A DNA stretch of 64,000 nt from Chitinophagales bacterium (GCA_017303855.1 JAFLBL010000005.1:1-64000), one strand, 5' to 3'; shown: positions 46,674 through 56,659, numbered from the stretch's first letter. A program made the numbers and translations. Notes: generated by a model from the letters alone, not told the origin.

Positions 46674-47465
46674 ATGTGTGCAACCTGCGGATGTGATGCG
46701 AATGCCTCTTCTTCTATCAGGCAGATCGGCGAAGACCACGATCATTCTCATGATCATACCCATGACCATACGCATAGCCATGGACATGGCCATTCCCACA
46801 GTAAAACCATTGTGGAAGTAGAAAAAGACGTACTCTACGAAAATAATCTCCTGGCGCAACGCAACCGGGGTTATTTTGACGCAAAAAATATTCTGGCCCT
46901 GAACCTGGTGAGTTCACCCGGCTCCGGCAAAACATCCTTGCTGGAGAGAACCCTGACAGACCTGAAAGATCAGTTCACCTGTTATGTAATTGAAGGCGAT
47001 CAGCAAACCTCCCGCGATGCGGACCGCATCCATGCCACCGGCACTAAAGTAGCCCAGATCAATACCGGCAAAGGCTGTCATCTTGATGCACATATGATTT
47101 TACATGCGCTGCAGGGAATGAAACCGGTTGAAAATTCCATTCTGTTTATAGAAAATGTCGGCAACCTTGTCTGTCCGGCCATGTTCGACCTGGGCGAAAA
47201 AGAACGCGTGGTGATCATCAGTGTTACCGAGGGAGATGACAAACCCATCAAGTATCCCGACATGTTTCATACATCCACCGTATGTGTGATCAATAAAACG
47301 GACCTGCTGCCCTATGTTCCTTTCAGTATGGAAAAAGTAAAGGAATACGCCCGGCAGGTAAATCCGGATCTTCAATTTATTGAAGTCAGTTGTACCAGCG
47401 GCGAAGGACTGCCACAGTGGTACCAGTGGCTCAAAGAAAAAGTACTGCTTCCTCAAAGCGTATAG
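46674..47465 (+). CDS. hypB: Hydrogenase nickel incorporation GTPase HypB
   Basis: A 263-aa SIMIBI-class GTPase that drives nickel insertion. The N-terminal MCATCGC matches the high-affinity nickel CxxCGC motif. Residues 20-45 are a His-rich nickel store with about ten His. Walker A is SSPGSGKTSLLE, Walker B and switch follow in VIEGDQQTSRDADR, IENVGNLVCP holds metal ligands, and NKTDLLPY gives guanine specificity. Both the high-affinity motif and the store are present, which suits low-nickel supply. Confidence 0.96.
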   Translation: MCATCGCDANASSSIRQIGEDHDHSHDHTHDHTHSHGHGHSHSKTIVEVEKDVLYENNLLAQRNRGYFDAKNILALNLVSSPGSGKTSLLERTLTDLKDQFTCYVIEGDQQTSRDADRIHATGTKVAQINTGKGCHLDAHMILHALQGMKPVENSILFIENVGNLVCPAMFDLGEKERVVIISVTEGDDKPIKYPDMFHTSTVCVINKTDLLPYVPFSMEKVKEYARQVNPDLQFIEVSCTSGEGLPQWYQWLKEKVLLPQSV

Positions 47466-47485
47466 CACCCGAATAAACGGCTTTT

Positions 47486-49801
47486 ATGTACAGTTATCAT
47501 ATCCATATTGGCGGATTGGTACAGGGTGTCGGTTTCCGGCCCTTTGTAAGCCGGTTGGCTGATAAACTGGATATAAAGGGCTGGGTAACCAACGGCAATG
47601 ACGGCGTACATATCGAATGCTCGGCGTCAATGGATAAAGTGTTTGAATTTTACAAACTGCTGATCAGTCAGCAACCGGACAATGCCCTGATCCGTTCCCA
47701 TGAAATAAAAGAAATTCCGTTTATCGGATTTACGGAGTTTGAGATCCGTCCGAGTAACCCTTCCGCGCAACCGGATTTATTACTCACTCCCGACATTGCG
47801 CTTTGCGGCAACTGCCGGAAAGAAATTTCCGATCCGGCTGATAAACGTTACCAATACCCCTTTACAACCTGCCTTGAATGCGGCCCGCGTTACTCCATCA
47901 TCAGCGGGCTACCCTATGACCGGGAAAATACAACCATGCGGGCATTACAGATGTGCCCCGCCTGCGAAAAAGAATATGCAGACATTTATAATCGCCGGCA
48001 TTACAGCCAGACCAATTCCTGCCCGGACTGTTCAATTCCCATGCACCTGTTTGATAATAACGGGGTGGAAATATGTAAAGACCCGGAAGGAATTTTATTG
48101 ATCCTGCAGGAATCCCTGCGCCATGGCCATATCATTGCTGTAAAAGGGATTGGCGGTTATCTTCTGCTCTGTGATGCCACAAAATATTATTCCGTTGCAA
48201 CACTGCGTGACAGGAAAAAACGGCCGGCAAAACCGTTTGCCGTAATGTATCCTTCAATAGAAATGGCTGAAGCGGACCTTCTTGTTTCTGCAACCGAAAA
48301 GAATGCGTTAACCGGGAAAATATCGCCGGTTGTACTTTGCCGGCTGAAAGAAGAAACCGGCACAGGACTCTGTACCGAACAGATAGCACCGGGACTTGAT
48401 AAAATCGGCGTCCTGCTCCCTTATACACCTTTGCTGGCCCTGATTATGGAGGCCTGGAACAAACCACTGGTTGCAACAAGCGGTAATCTCAGTGGTTCGC
48501 CCATTATTTATACGGATGAAGATGCCCTGTTATGGCTGACCGGGTTTGCCGATTATATTGTCAGCTTCGACAGGGATATTGTAACCCCGCAGGACGACAG
48601 TGTCATCCAGTTTGATGAACAAAGTCAGTCCCCGATTATACTCCGTCGTTCGAGAGGTATGGCACCGAATTATTTTCCGGTTCCTTTCCGGCTTACACAA
48701 AATACGCTGGCCATGGGCGCTGAATTAAAAAGCGCATTTGCCCTCAGTGCAGGGCAGAATATATACGTAAGCCAATACCTGGGTGATCAGTCAACCTATG
48801 AATCACAGATCAGTTTCAATTATACACTCACGCACCTGCTGCAACTGACACAGGTAACGCCGGAAAAAATACTGGTGGACAGTCACCCCAATTATGATGT
48901 TTCCATCCGCGGGGAAGAAATGGCAGAAGAAGCCGGTATACCACTGATCAGGGTTCAGCATCACAAAGCGCATTTTGCAGCGGTACTGGCAGAAAATGAA
49001 CTGCTGAATACCGAGGAAAAAATACTAGGCGTTATCTGGGATGGAACCGGCTATGGCGATGATGGCCAGATTTGGGGCGGCGAATTCTTCCTGCTGGAAG
49101 AAGGCGCTGTTGAACGGTATATGCACCTGGATTATTTTCCGCAACTGCTGGGCGATAAAATGAGTAAAGAACCACGGGTCAGTGCCGTCTCCCTCCTGCG
49201 GAACAATATGGATCAGCTGATGATGATCAAAGAGCTCTTTACTGCCCGGGAACGCGAGTTTTATATCAAACTGCTTCAACAGCAACAGCCCCTGCTTACC
49301 TCCAGTATGGGAAGACTACTGGATGGTATAGCTGCCTTATTGAAACTGCAATCCTTTAATACGTATGAGGGAGAAGCCGCTATGAAACTTGAAGTAGCGG
49401 CCAGAAAATGTCAATCCTCCTCGATGGAGTATTATCCGGTTGCGATCAATAAAAACAGACTGGACTGGACAACAATGCTGGAAGAACTGATACAGGATAT
49501 CCGTAATGAGACGGACACCAATTTAATAGCACGGAAAGTATTTGTATCACTGGTTATGCTGATCAGGCATGTGGCAGTACGTGCGGGTGTACGGAAACTG
49601 GCATTCAGCGGAGGAGTATTTCAGAATGCACTGCTCCACGGGCTGATTCAGGAACTGCTTCAGGATGAATTTATCTTGTATTTTCATCAGCAACTGAGCC
49701 CCAACGACGAATGCATCGGATTTGGTCAGCTGGCTTTTGCCGCGCTGATGGAGAAGGAGTCAATCCAATATTCAACTAAAGAAATACTAATTAATCATTA
49801 A
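47486..49801 (+). CDS. hypF: Carbamoyltransferase HypF
   Basis: A 771-aa enzyme making the cyanide ligand precursor: it transfers carbamoyl from carbamoyl phosphate via AMP to the HypE Cys. Domains: acylphosphatase (GGLVQGVGFRPFV, 1-90), two zinc-finger-like motifs (CGNCRKE ... CLECG, CPACEKEY ... CPDC), YrdC-like (GIGGYLLLCDATK to LRRSRGMAPNYF), and Kae1-like domain with the metal ligands in RVQHHKAHFAAVLAEN and AFSGGVFQN. All four are present and the length is normal. Confidence 0.96.
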   Translation: MYSYHIHIGGLVQGVGFRPFVSRLADKLDIKGWVTNGNDGVHIECSASMDKVFEFYKLLISQQPDNALIRSHEIKEIPFIGFTEFEIRPSNPSAQPDLLLTPDIALCGNCRKEISDPADKRYQYPFTTCLECGPRYSIISGLPYDRENTTMRALQMCPACEKEYADIYNRRHYSQTNSCPDCSIPMHLFDNNGVEICKDPEGILLILQESLRHGHIIAVKGIGGYLLLCDATKYYSVATLRDRKKRPAKPFAVMYPSIEMAEADLLVSATEKNALTGKISPVVLCRLKEETGTGLCTEQIAPGLDKIGVLLPYTPLLALIMEAWNKPLVATSGNLSGSPIIYTDEDALLWLTGFADYIVSFDRDIVTPQDDSVIQFDEQSQSPIILRRSRGMAPNYFPVPFRLTQNTLAMGAELKSAFALSAGQNIYVSQYLGDQSTYESQISFNYTLTHLLQLTQVTPEKILVDSHPNYDVSIRGEEMAEEAGIPLIRVQHHKAHFAAVLAENELLNTEEKILGVIWDGTGYGDDGQIWGGEFFLLEEGAVERYMHLDYFPQLLGDKMSKEPRVSAVSLLRNNMDQLMMIKELFTAREREFYIKLLQQQQPLLTSSMGRLLDGIAALLKLQSFNTYEGEAAMKLEVAARKCQSSSMEYYPVAINKNRLDWTTMLEELIQDIRNETDTNLIARKVFVSLVMLIRHVAVRAGVRKLAFSGGVFQNALLHGLIQELLQDEFILYFHQQLSPNDECIGFGQLAFAALMEKESIQYSTKEILINH

Positions 49802-49814
49802 CAAAAATCAACTT

Positions 49815-50063
49815 ATGTGTTTAGCCATTCCGGGTAAGTTATTATCCATCACCGGTCAGTTAGATGATACATTCCGCCAGGGCAAAGTCTCCTTCGGCGG
49901 CATCACCAAAGAAGTCAACCTCTCCATGGTCCCCGAAGCCCAGGTTGGCGATTACGTGCTTGTGCATGTTGGCGTAGCCATTGGCAAAGTGGATGAGGAA
50001 GAAGCGAGACAAACGTTTGAATATCTGAAGGCGATGGGGGAAATGGATGAAATTAGTGAGTAG
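49815..50063 (+). CDS. hypC: Hydrogenase maturation chaperone HypC
   Basis: An 82-aa chaperone that carries Fe(CN)2CO with HypD and docks on HyaB. It begins MCLAIPGKL, with the essential Cys2. The loop DYVLVHVGVAIGKV and the helix RQTFEYLKAM follow. Only one HypC-like gene is in this locus. It is 13 bp after hypF. Confidence 0.95.
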   Translation: MCLAIPGKLLSITGQLDDTFRQGKVSFGGITKEVNLSMVPEAQVGDYVLVHVGVAIGKVDEEEARQTFEYLKAMGEMDEISE

Positions 50064-50141
50064 TAAGTGGTGAGTAGTGAGTACTCACACTCGGCTCATC
50101 ACTCACCATTCACTACTCACCAATAACAACTCACCACTCAC
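50055..50141. repeat. Heptanucleotide repeat region between hypC and hypD
   Basis: Units of GAGTAGT/AAGTGGT run into complementary CTCACCA/TTCACTA units, so the tract both overlaps the hypC stop and can fold back on itself. It is the only heptad tract here present in both orientations. Confidence 0.75.
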
Positions 50142-50163
50142 TTAATTCAAAACATCAACTTAC

Positions 50164-51267
50164 ATGAAATACCTCAGCGAATACCGCGATCCTGAACTGG
50201 TAAAACAATACCTGGAACAAATACACCAGGTAACCACAAAGCCATGGAAGATCATGGAAATCTGCGGCGGGCAGACGCATAGTCTCGTGAAAAACGGGAT
50301 ACTGGACATGTTGCCGGAAAAAATAACTATGGTGCATGGGCCCGGTTGCCCGGTCTGCGTAACCCCGGTCAGTATTATTGATGAAGCAATCTGGTTAGCC
50401 AGACAACCCAATACCATTATCTGTTCATTTGGCGATATGCTCCGGGTCCCGGGCTCACATAAAAGCCTGCTTGAAGCAAAAGCAGAAGGAGCGGATGTGC
50501 GTATTCTTTATTCACCACTGGAAGCCGTGGAACTGGCAAAACAAAATCCGGATAAGGAAGTCGTATTTTTTGCCGTTGGCTTTGAAACTACTGCCCCCGC
50601 AAATGCACTGAGTATTGTGCATGCCGCTAAATCGGGCGTACACAATTACAGTATCCTTGCTTCGCATGTGTTGGTGCCTCCTGCGATGGAAGCAATATTA
50701 GGTGATCCGGAAAATCAGATCGATGCCTTCCTGGCGGCAGGACATGTGTGTACCATCATGGGTACGGAGGAATATTATCCCGTAGTGGAGAAATACCAAA
50801 CGCCGGTGGTGATCACGGGTTTTGAACCGGTGGATCTGTTGCAGGGCATATTGATGGCGGTGCAGCAATTGGAAAACGGCGAATACAAACTGGAGAATCA
50901 GTACACCCGCTATGTACAAAGGGAAGGCAACCGGATGGCGCAACAGACAATGGAAGAAGTTTTTGCTGTGAGTGACCGGATGTGGCGGGGTATTGGGACC
51001 ATTCCACAGAGTGGTTATGAAGTGAACGACCGGTATAAACAATATAATTCAAGGGTTAAATTTAATATCGATATCCCCACCGCCCAGGAAAACCCCTCCT
51101 GTATCAGCGGTGATATTATGAAAGGTTTGAAAAAACCATTCCAGTGCCCGAATTTTGGCACACACTGCAAACCCGAGCACCCCCTGGGGGCACCGATGGT
51201 GAGTAGTGAAGGGGCCTGTGCGGCGTATTACCATTATTCGTCGGCCACGGTTACCACTGAATCGTAA
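50164..51267 (+). CDS. hypD: Hydrogenase maturation protein HypD
   Basis: A 367-aa [4Fe-4S] protein forming the scaffold for Fe(CN)2CO assembly with HypC and HypE. Motifs are CGGQTHSL, HGPGCPVCVTP, SFGDMLRVPG and FAVGFETTAP. The Fe-S Cys set is in CPNFGTHCKPEHPLGAPMVSSEGACAAYY-type C-terminal positions 333-355 (CPNFGTHC, then EGACAAYY). Length is normal. Followed 10 bp later by a TonB-dependent receptor. Confidence 0.95.
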   Translation: MKYLSEYRDPELVKQYLEQIHQVTTKPWKIMEICGGQTHSLVKNGILDMLPEKITMVHGPGCPVCVTPVSIIDEAIWLARQPNTIICSFGDMLRVPGSHKSLLEAKAEGADVRILYSPLEAVELAKQNPDKEVVFFAVGFETTAPANALSIVHAAKSGVHNYSILASHVLVPPAMEAILGDPENQIDAFLAAGHVCTIMGTEEYYPVVEKYQTPVVITGFEPVDLLQGILMAVQQLENGEYKLENQYTRYVQREGNRMAQQTMEEVFAVSDRMWRGIGTIPQSGYEVNDRYKQYNSRVKFNIDIPTAQENPSCISGDIMKGLKKPFQCPNFGTHCKPEHPLGAPMVSSEGACAAYYHYSSATVTTES

Positions 51268-51277
51268 CAAATTGTAT

Positions 51278-53521
51278 ATGACCAAAAGATTATATTTCGT
51301 TTTCCTCCTGTTTTTCAGCGGAACTATCGCTGCGCAACGACCCGGAAAGGAAATATACATACTGAGTGAAAGCAGCAAAACCCCCGTGGCTGATGTATCT
51401 GTCTATACGCCGGATTTCAGTTTCAGTGAATTGTCGGATGAAAACGGCTATGTTTCGTTGACACGGTTATCCGATACCGCTACAGTCCTGCTCCTATCCG
51501 CCATCGGATATGAAACCCGGGTTATTAACCCCCATAGTCTGAACAACACGAATATTTATTTATCCCCCCGTATCACCACTCTTAATGATGTTATGATCCG
51601 GGCTTCCGCCAAATCAGGTATTTTCAAATCCATCAGCGAACTGGATATTCACCTGCGCCCGGTACTGAACTCACAGGAAGTACTCCGGCTGGTGCCCGGG
51701 CTATTTATTGGTCAGCACGCCGGTGGAGGCAAGGCCGAACAGATCTTTCTCCGTGGCTTCGACCTCGATCATGGCACCGACATCAACCTGAGTGTGGATG
51801 GATTACCGGTGAATATGGTGAGTCATGCTCATGGTCAGGGATATGCCGATCTGCACTTTGTAATACCCGAACTGATTGAAAAAGTAAACTTCAATAAAGG
51901 CCCCTATTATGCCGACAGGGGCAATCTCACTACGGCAGGCTATGTGGCATTCAAGACAAAAAATTTCCTGCCCACTAACTTTTTCAAGTTAGAAGGCGGA
52001 CAATTCAATACCCTTCGGGCCATTACCGGTCTCAACCTTTTAAAGAAAGAGACTGTTTCAAAAAATCAAAGTCTTTATCTCGGAGCTGAAGGATCATTCA
52101 CCCAAGGTTATTTTGACAGTCCGCAGGATTTCAGCCGCTTCAATGGCTTATTAAAATATCATGGTCAGATCAGTAAAAACAGTTCACTCACGGCGCTGAT
52201 CAGCGGACTGAGCAGTAAATGGAATGCCAGTGGACAGATCCCGGACCGTGCTGTGGCAGATGGCACGATCGGTTTCTATGGAGCCATTGATGATAAAGAA
52301 GGTGGTAACACCAGCCGCTATAATGCCTCTGCTGAAATGGTGACCCGGCTGGGAAATGGCAGCACGTTGCGCAACCAGCTTTTCTATTCACGGTACAACT
52401 TTGAGTTGTACTCCAACTTTACTTTTTTCAAAGAAGATCCGGTCAATGGTGATCAGATCCGCCAGAAAGAAGGACGTAATATTTTCGGTTATAACCTGAA
52501 CTGGCAAATGGATCATCACTTCGCCAACAAGAAAGCGCAGTTCAGCAGTGGTCTGCAGCTCAGGTATGACGATATCAATAACATTGAATTATCCCGTACC
52601 AAAAACAGGTCACAGGTAACGGAGGCCATGATGTACGGCAATATCAACGAACTGAATACCGGACTCTTTGCCCAGGAAAAATTATTCCTTAATAACCGTT
52701 GGGATATTACCGCCGGCATCCGGGCCGATCAGTTTGCCAACAAATATGAAGATCTGCTGAGCAACCAAATGAAGTCGTCTTCTTCCTTGATAGTAAGTCC
52801 GAAATTCAATGTAAACTACCGGATCAATGAAAAAGTACAACTCTACTGGTATAATGGACAGGGCTTTCACAGCAATGATACCCGTGTTGCGGTACAACAA
52901 AATGGCAAAGAAGTAGTCACTCCGGCCTGGGGCAGTGATTTCGGTGGTATTTTCAAACTGGGCAAAAAAGCCGTGCTTCAATCCGCCATCTGGTACTTGT
53001 GGATGAAACAGGAGTTTGTGTATGTGGGCGACGAAGGCGTGGTTGAACCCGGTGGTAAAACAAGAAGAATCGGTTGGGATCTCTCCCTGCGTTATGAAAT
53101 GGGAAGGAATCTCTATGCGGATATGGATATCAGTCTTACCGACCCCAGGGCCCTGCATGTAGCCAAATCCGAAAGCTATCTTCCATTGGCTCCCCGCTTT
53201 ACCAGTGTGGGTGGCATTACTTATCGTAAAGAGCAGGGATGGAATGGCAGTCTGCGTTACCGCTATATGGGTGACCGTCCGGCCAATGAAGATAATTCAG
53301 TGGTAGCACTTGGTTATTTTGTAACAGATGCCGCGATCAATTACACCAAAAAGAAATGGGAAGCGGGCATCTCTGTACAGAATCTCTTTAATACAAAATG
53401 GAAAGAAACCCAGTTTGATACGGAGAGCCGTTTGCAAAATGAACCAGCATCAGTTTCTGAAATTCATTTCACCCCCGGAACCCCGTTATTTGCCCGCTTA
53501 AGTTTCAATATTTTCTTTTAA
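51278..53521 (+). CDS. TonB-dependent receptor embedded in the hyp operon (candidate nickel receptor)
   Basis: A 747-aa outer-membrane receptor. A signal peptide (1-20, ending IAAQ) is followed by a carboxypeptidase-regulatory-like domain (25-100), the plug (about 115-240), and a 22-strand barrel ending LFARLSFNIFF. The plug holds RGFDLDHGTDINLSVDG and VSHAHGQGYADL, a His/Asp-rich signature of a TBDR group often found near metal genes. It lies 10 bp after hypD and 4 bp before hypE, so it is part of the operon. Uptake of a nickel complex for HypA/HypB is the simplest reading. An iron or other metal chelate is possible. Start 51278 is chosen for its signal sequence. Confidence 0.9.
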   Translation: MTKRLYFVFLLFFSGTIAAQRPGKEIYILSESSKTPVADVSVYTPDFSFSELSDENGYVSLTRLSDTATVLLLSAIGYETRVINPHSLNNTNIYLSPRITTLNDVMIRASAKSGIFKSISELDIHLRPVLNSQEVLRLVPGLFIGQHAGGGKAEQIFLRGFDLDHGTDINLSVDGLPVNMVSHAHGQGYADLHFVIPELIEKVNFNKGPYYADRGNLTTAGYVAFKTKNFLPTNFFKLEGGQFNTLRAITGLNLLKKETVSKNQSLYLGAEGSFTQGYFDSPQDFSRFNGLLKYHGQISKNSSLTALISGLSSKWNASGQIPDRAVADGTIGFYGAIDDKEGGNTSRYNASAEMVTRLGNGSTLRNQLFYSRYNFELYSNFTFFKEDPVNGDQIRQKEGRNIFGYNLNWQMDHHFANKKAQFSSGLQLRYDDINNIELSRTKNRSQVTEAMMYGNINELNTGLFAQEKLFLNNRWDITAGIRADQFANKYEDLLSNQMKSSSSLIVSPKFNVNYRINEKVQLYWYNGQGFHSNDTRVAVQQNGKEVVTPAWGSDFGGIFKLGKKAVLQSAIWYLWMKQEFVYVGDEGVVEPGGKTRRIGWDLSLRYEMGRNLYADMDISLTDPRALHVAKSESYLPLAPRFTSVGGITYRKEQGWNGSLRYRYMGDRPANEDNSVVALGYFVTDAAINYTKKKWEAGISVQNLFNTKWKETQFDTESRLQNEPASVSEIHFTPGTPLFARLSFNIFF

Positions 53522-53525
53522 ACTA

Positions 53526-54569
53526 ATGATTATGCAACTCTCCTGCCCCATGCCGAAATTTGATTTTGATGTGATCACCCTCGGGCATGGCAGTGGCGGA
53601 CTGCTCACGCATAAACTTTTGCAGAGCGGGGTTTTTGATATCCTGAAAAATGATTTACTCGATCAGCAACACGATGGCGCCAGTTTCGAACTACACGGGA
53701 AAGTGGCATTCAGCAGCGACAGTTATGTGATCACCCCCGCTTTTTTCCCCGGTGGCAATATCGGCGAACTGGCCATCAATGGCACGGTGAATGACCTGGC
53801 GATGTGCGGAGCGATTCCGCAGTATCTGTCTCTGGCATTTATCATTGAAGAAGGATTGCCGATGACCGAATTCTGGGAGATCCTCTCCACCATCAAAGCT
53901 GCAGCGGATAAAGCCAATATCCGGATCGTGACAGGCGATACCAAGGTGGTGGAAAAAGGCAAGGGCGATAAAATTTTTATTAATACCTCGGGGATCGGGA
54001 AAATTCACCCGAAGGCCAGCATCCATCATAACCGGATTGAAGCGGGAGATAAAGTGATCATCAGTGGTAATATCGCCACACATGGCATCGCCATCATGAG
54101 TGTACGCAAGGGACTGGAGTTTGAGACCACGATCGAGAGCGATACGGCGAACCTGAATCATACGGTGGAGAAACTGATCGACCGCTTCGGAAATGATATA
54201 AAATTTCTGCGCGATCCCACCCGCGGCGGTGTGGCATCAGTATTAAATGAAATTGCTGAACTCACCCAACTTGGCTTTGAACTCGATCAGAAAAATATTC
54301 CGGTTGACGAACAGGTCGAAGGCGCCTGTGAGATGCTGGGACTGGATCCCTTGTATGTAGCCAACGAAGGATTATTTATTGCGGTGGTAAAACCGGCTAT
54401 TGCTGATGAATTCCTCTCTCTGTTACGCAATGATGTAAATGGAACCAATGCTGCCATCATCGGTGAAGCAGGTACCGAACATCCCGGAAAAGTCCTGCTC
54501 AAAAGCCGCATTGGTGGCAGAAGAGTGGTGAATTATCTGACGGGGGAACAGTTGCCGAGGATATGTTGA
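53526..54569 (+). CDS. hypE: Hydrogenase maturation protein HypE
   Basis: A 347-aa PurM-like ATPase that dehydrates the carbamoyl group on its own C-terminal Cys to thiocyanate. The N-terminus has LGHGSGGLLTHKLL, then FSSDSYVITPAFFPGGNIGELAINGTVNDLAM-type ATP-binding region (about 55-95), GDTKVVEKGKGD, and DPTRGGVASVLNE. The protein ends PRIC, giving the essential terminal Cys. Last of the hyp operon. A second ATG six bases on is an equally possible start. Confidence 0.95.
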   Translation: MIMQLSCPMPKFDFDVITLGHGSGGLLTHKLLQSGVFDILKNDLLDQQHDGASFELHGKVAFSSDSYVITPAFFPGGNIGELAINGTVNDLAMCGAIPQYLSLAFIIEEGLPMTEFWEILSTIKAAADKANIRIVTGDTKVVEKGKGDKIFINTSGIGKIHPKASIHHNRIEAGDKVIISGNIATHGIAIMSVRKGLEFETTIESDTANLNHTVEKLIDRFGNDIKFLRDPTRGGVASVLNEIAELTQLGFELDQKNIPVDEQVEGACEMLGLDPLYVANEGLFIAVVKPAIADEFLSLLRNDVNGTNAAIIGEAGTEHPGKVLLKSRIGGRRVVNYLTGEQLPRIC

Positions 54570-54668
54570 GGTGCGGTTGAAAGGTTGAAAAGTTAATAGG
54601 TTAACAAGGTTGGGGCACTACTCACCACTCACGATTTTTTCCGATCTTTCGGACTCAAACCAACCAAC

Positions 54669-55118
54669 ATGGAAATCAAAAATCTATACGATCCTGCTGC
54701 CAAACTGGAGATCATTGAACGGATCAACAAACTGACTTCTGAATCACAACGTCAGTGGGGCAAGATGGATGTGGCACAGATGCTGGCACATTTACAACAA
54801 CCGCTGGAAGTAGCACTCGGGCACAGGACTATCAAAGGAAGTTTTTTAATGAACCTGATCCTTCCCTTATTCAAGAAAACACTGTGGGATGAAAAACCCT
54901 GGAAAAAAGGAATACCAACCGATCCCACCTATATCACCGTTGCTGCGCCAAGAAATTTCCAGCAGGAAAAAGCAAAACTGCTTGAACTGATCAGCCAGTT
55001 CACTGAAGCAGCCCTGAGTGATAAAAAACACCCGGTTTTTGGTTTTATGACGAAGGAACAATGGAGCAGATCCGGCTGGAAACATATTGACCACCACCTG
55101 AAACAGTTTGGAGTCTGA
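54669..55118 (+). CDS. DUF1569 (DinB-like) protein
   Basis: A 149-aa four-helix-bundle protein of the DUF1569 type within the DinB/YfiT metal-binding superfamily. The first His is in MLAHLQQPLEVALG and the others in HIDHHLKQF near the C-terminus, a spacing that could hold a divalent metal. Function in the family is unknown; thiol-dependent roles have been suggested for DinB relatives. It lies after hypE with a simple repeat between (54570-54632), including short CTCACCA heptads, and ends at a strong terminator, so it is probably independent of hyp. Confidence 0.8.
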   Translation: MEIKNLYDPAAKLEIIERINKLTSESQRQWGKMDVAQMLAHLQQPLEVALGHRTIKGSFLMNLILPLFKKTLWDEKPWKKGIPTDPTYITVAAPRNFQQEKAKLLELISQFTEAALSDKKHPVFGFMTKEQWSRSGWKHIDHHLKQFGV

Positions 55119-55138
55119 TCAAAGTCATACAGAATAGG

Positions 55139-55170
55139 AACCGCCCGGATTACATTTGGGCGGTTTTTTT
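55139..55170 (+). terminator. Intrinsic terminator after DUF1569 gene
   Basis: Stem AACCGCCC / GGGCGGTT, 11-base loop, followed by seven Ts. Confidence 0.9.
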
Positions 55171-55282
55171 ATGAATCCCCTCATCTGGAAAAATATCATC
55201 CGCAAGCCTACTTAGTGCAGTAACACCCCGTTACAAACATCTCTTTTTATTATCCGCGGTCCAGACCGCCTAAACGCTTGCA

Positions 55283-56659
55283 ATGAAAACAATCATTGAA
55301 CCCTTTCGTATTAAATCGGTGGAACCGATCTATTTTACGACCAGAGAAGAACGCCAGGCTATTCTCCAGGAAGCCGATTATAATTCCTTTCGCATAAAGG
55401 CCAGCGATGTACTGATCGACCTGCTTACCGACAGCGGCACCAGTGCCATGAGCAGCAACCAGTGGGCCGGCATTATGATGGGTGACGAGTCCTACGCCGG
55501 CAGTAACAGTTTTTTCCGCTTTGAAGAGTCCGTCCGGAGTATCACCAATATGGAGTATATCATCCCTACCCACCAGGGACGGGCTTCTGAAAAGATCCTC
55601 TTTACCGTGCTGGGCGGAAAAGGAAAGTACTTTATCAGCAATACCCTGTTTGATACTACCCGGGCCAATATCGAATTCTCCGGTGCTGAAGGAATCGATT
55701 GTGTTTGTGAAGAAGGCAAACACCCTTCCACCCCAGCCCCGTTCAAAGGCAATATGGCTATCCCCGCCCTTCGGAAAGCCATTGAAGAAAAAGGAGCGGC
55801 CAATATTCCCTTAGTGATCATTACCATCACCAACAACTCCGGAGGCGGACAACCCGTAAGCATGCAGAATATCCGGGACGTACGTAAAGTATGTGATGAA
55901 TATAAGATCCCCCTGTTCATCGATGCCTGCCGATTTGCTGAGAATGCCTGGTTCATCAAGATCCGGGAAGAAGGCTATGCCAATAAAGCTGTTCCGGAAA
56001 TTGCCCGTGAAATATTCTCCTATGCCGACGGCTGCACCATGAGTGCCAAGAAAGATGCATTTGCGAATATTGGTGGTTTCCTGGCCATGAATAATGCAGA
56101 CCTCGCCTTACAATGCCGCAATCTCCTCATCATCACCGAAGGCTTTACAACGTATGGCGGATTAGCCGGACGTGACCTGGAAGCGATCGCCATCGGTTTG
56201 CAGGAAGTCATGGATGAACATTATCTCCAGTACCGCATCCGCAGCATGGAGTACCTGACCAACAAACTGATCGATGCCAGTGTCCCGGTGATGCAACCGG
56301 CTGGCGGACATGCGGTCTACCTGGATGCGAAAGCCTTTCTGCCCCATATACCCGTAGATCAGTATCCTGGCCAATCATTGGTCTGCGCCTTATATGAAGA
56401 AGGCGGTATACGGGGAGTAGAAATCGGTTCATTGATGTTTGGCAAATATGATGAACTAGGCAAACTCATACCGGCCACGCTTGAACTGGTTCGTCTCGCC
56501 ATCCCCCGCCGGGTATATACCCAAAGTCATATCGACTATGTAGCCGAAGTGATCATTGAAGTGTTTAACAGGCGGAATGAGCTCAAGGGAATGCGGATCA
56601 CAGAAGAGACTGCTTTACTGAGGCATTTTACGGCGAAACTGAAGCCCGTGAATGAATAA
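55283..56659 (+). CDS. tnaA: Tryptophanase
   Basis: A 458-aa PLP beta-eliminating lyase splitting tryptophan to indole, pyruvate and ammonia. The PLP Lys is K257 in MSAKKDAFANIGG. THQGR binds the phosphate. At the position that decides substrate in this family it reads GVEIGS, as in tryptophanase, not MERG as in tyrosine phenol-lyase. The C-terminus LLRHFTAKLKP closely resembles E. coli TnaA. It is followed 141 bp later by a paralogue. A 14-codon ORF with one Trp lies at 55171-55215 upstream. Acceptor and regulation are inferred. Confidence 0.9.
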   Translation: MKTIIEPFRIKSVEPIYFTTREERQAILQEADYNSFRIKASDVLIDLLTDSGTSAMSSNQWAGIMMGDESYAGSNSFFRFEESVRSITNMEYIIPTHQGRASEKILFTVLGGKGKYFISNTLFDTTRANIEFSGAEGIDCVCEEGKHPSTPAPFKGNMAIPALRKAIEEKGAANIPLVIITITNNSGGGQPVSMQNIRDVRKVCDEYKIPLFIDACRFAENAWFIKIREEGYANKAVPEIAREIFSYADGCTMSAKKDAFANIGGFLAMNNADLALQCRNLLIITEGFTTYGGLAGRDLEAIAIGLQEVMDEHYLQYRIRSMEYLTNKLIDASVPVMQPAGGHAVYLDAKAFLPHIPVDQYPGQSLVCALYEEGGIRGVEIGSLMFGKYDELGKLIPATLELVRLAIPRRVYTQSHIDYVAEVIIEVFNRRNELKGMRITEETALLRHFTAKLKPVNE

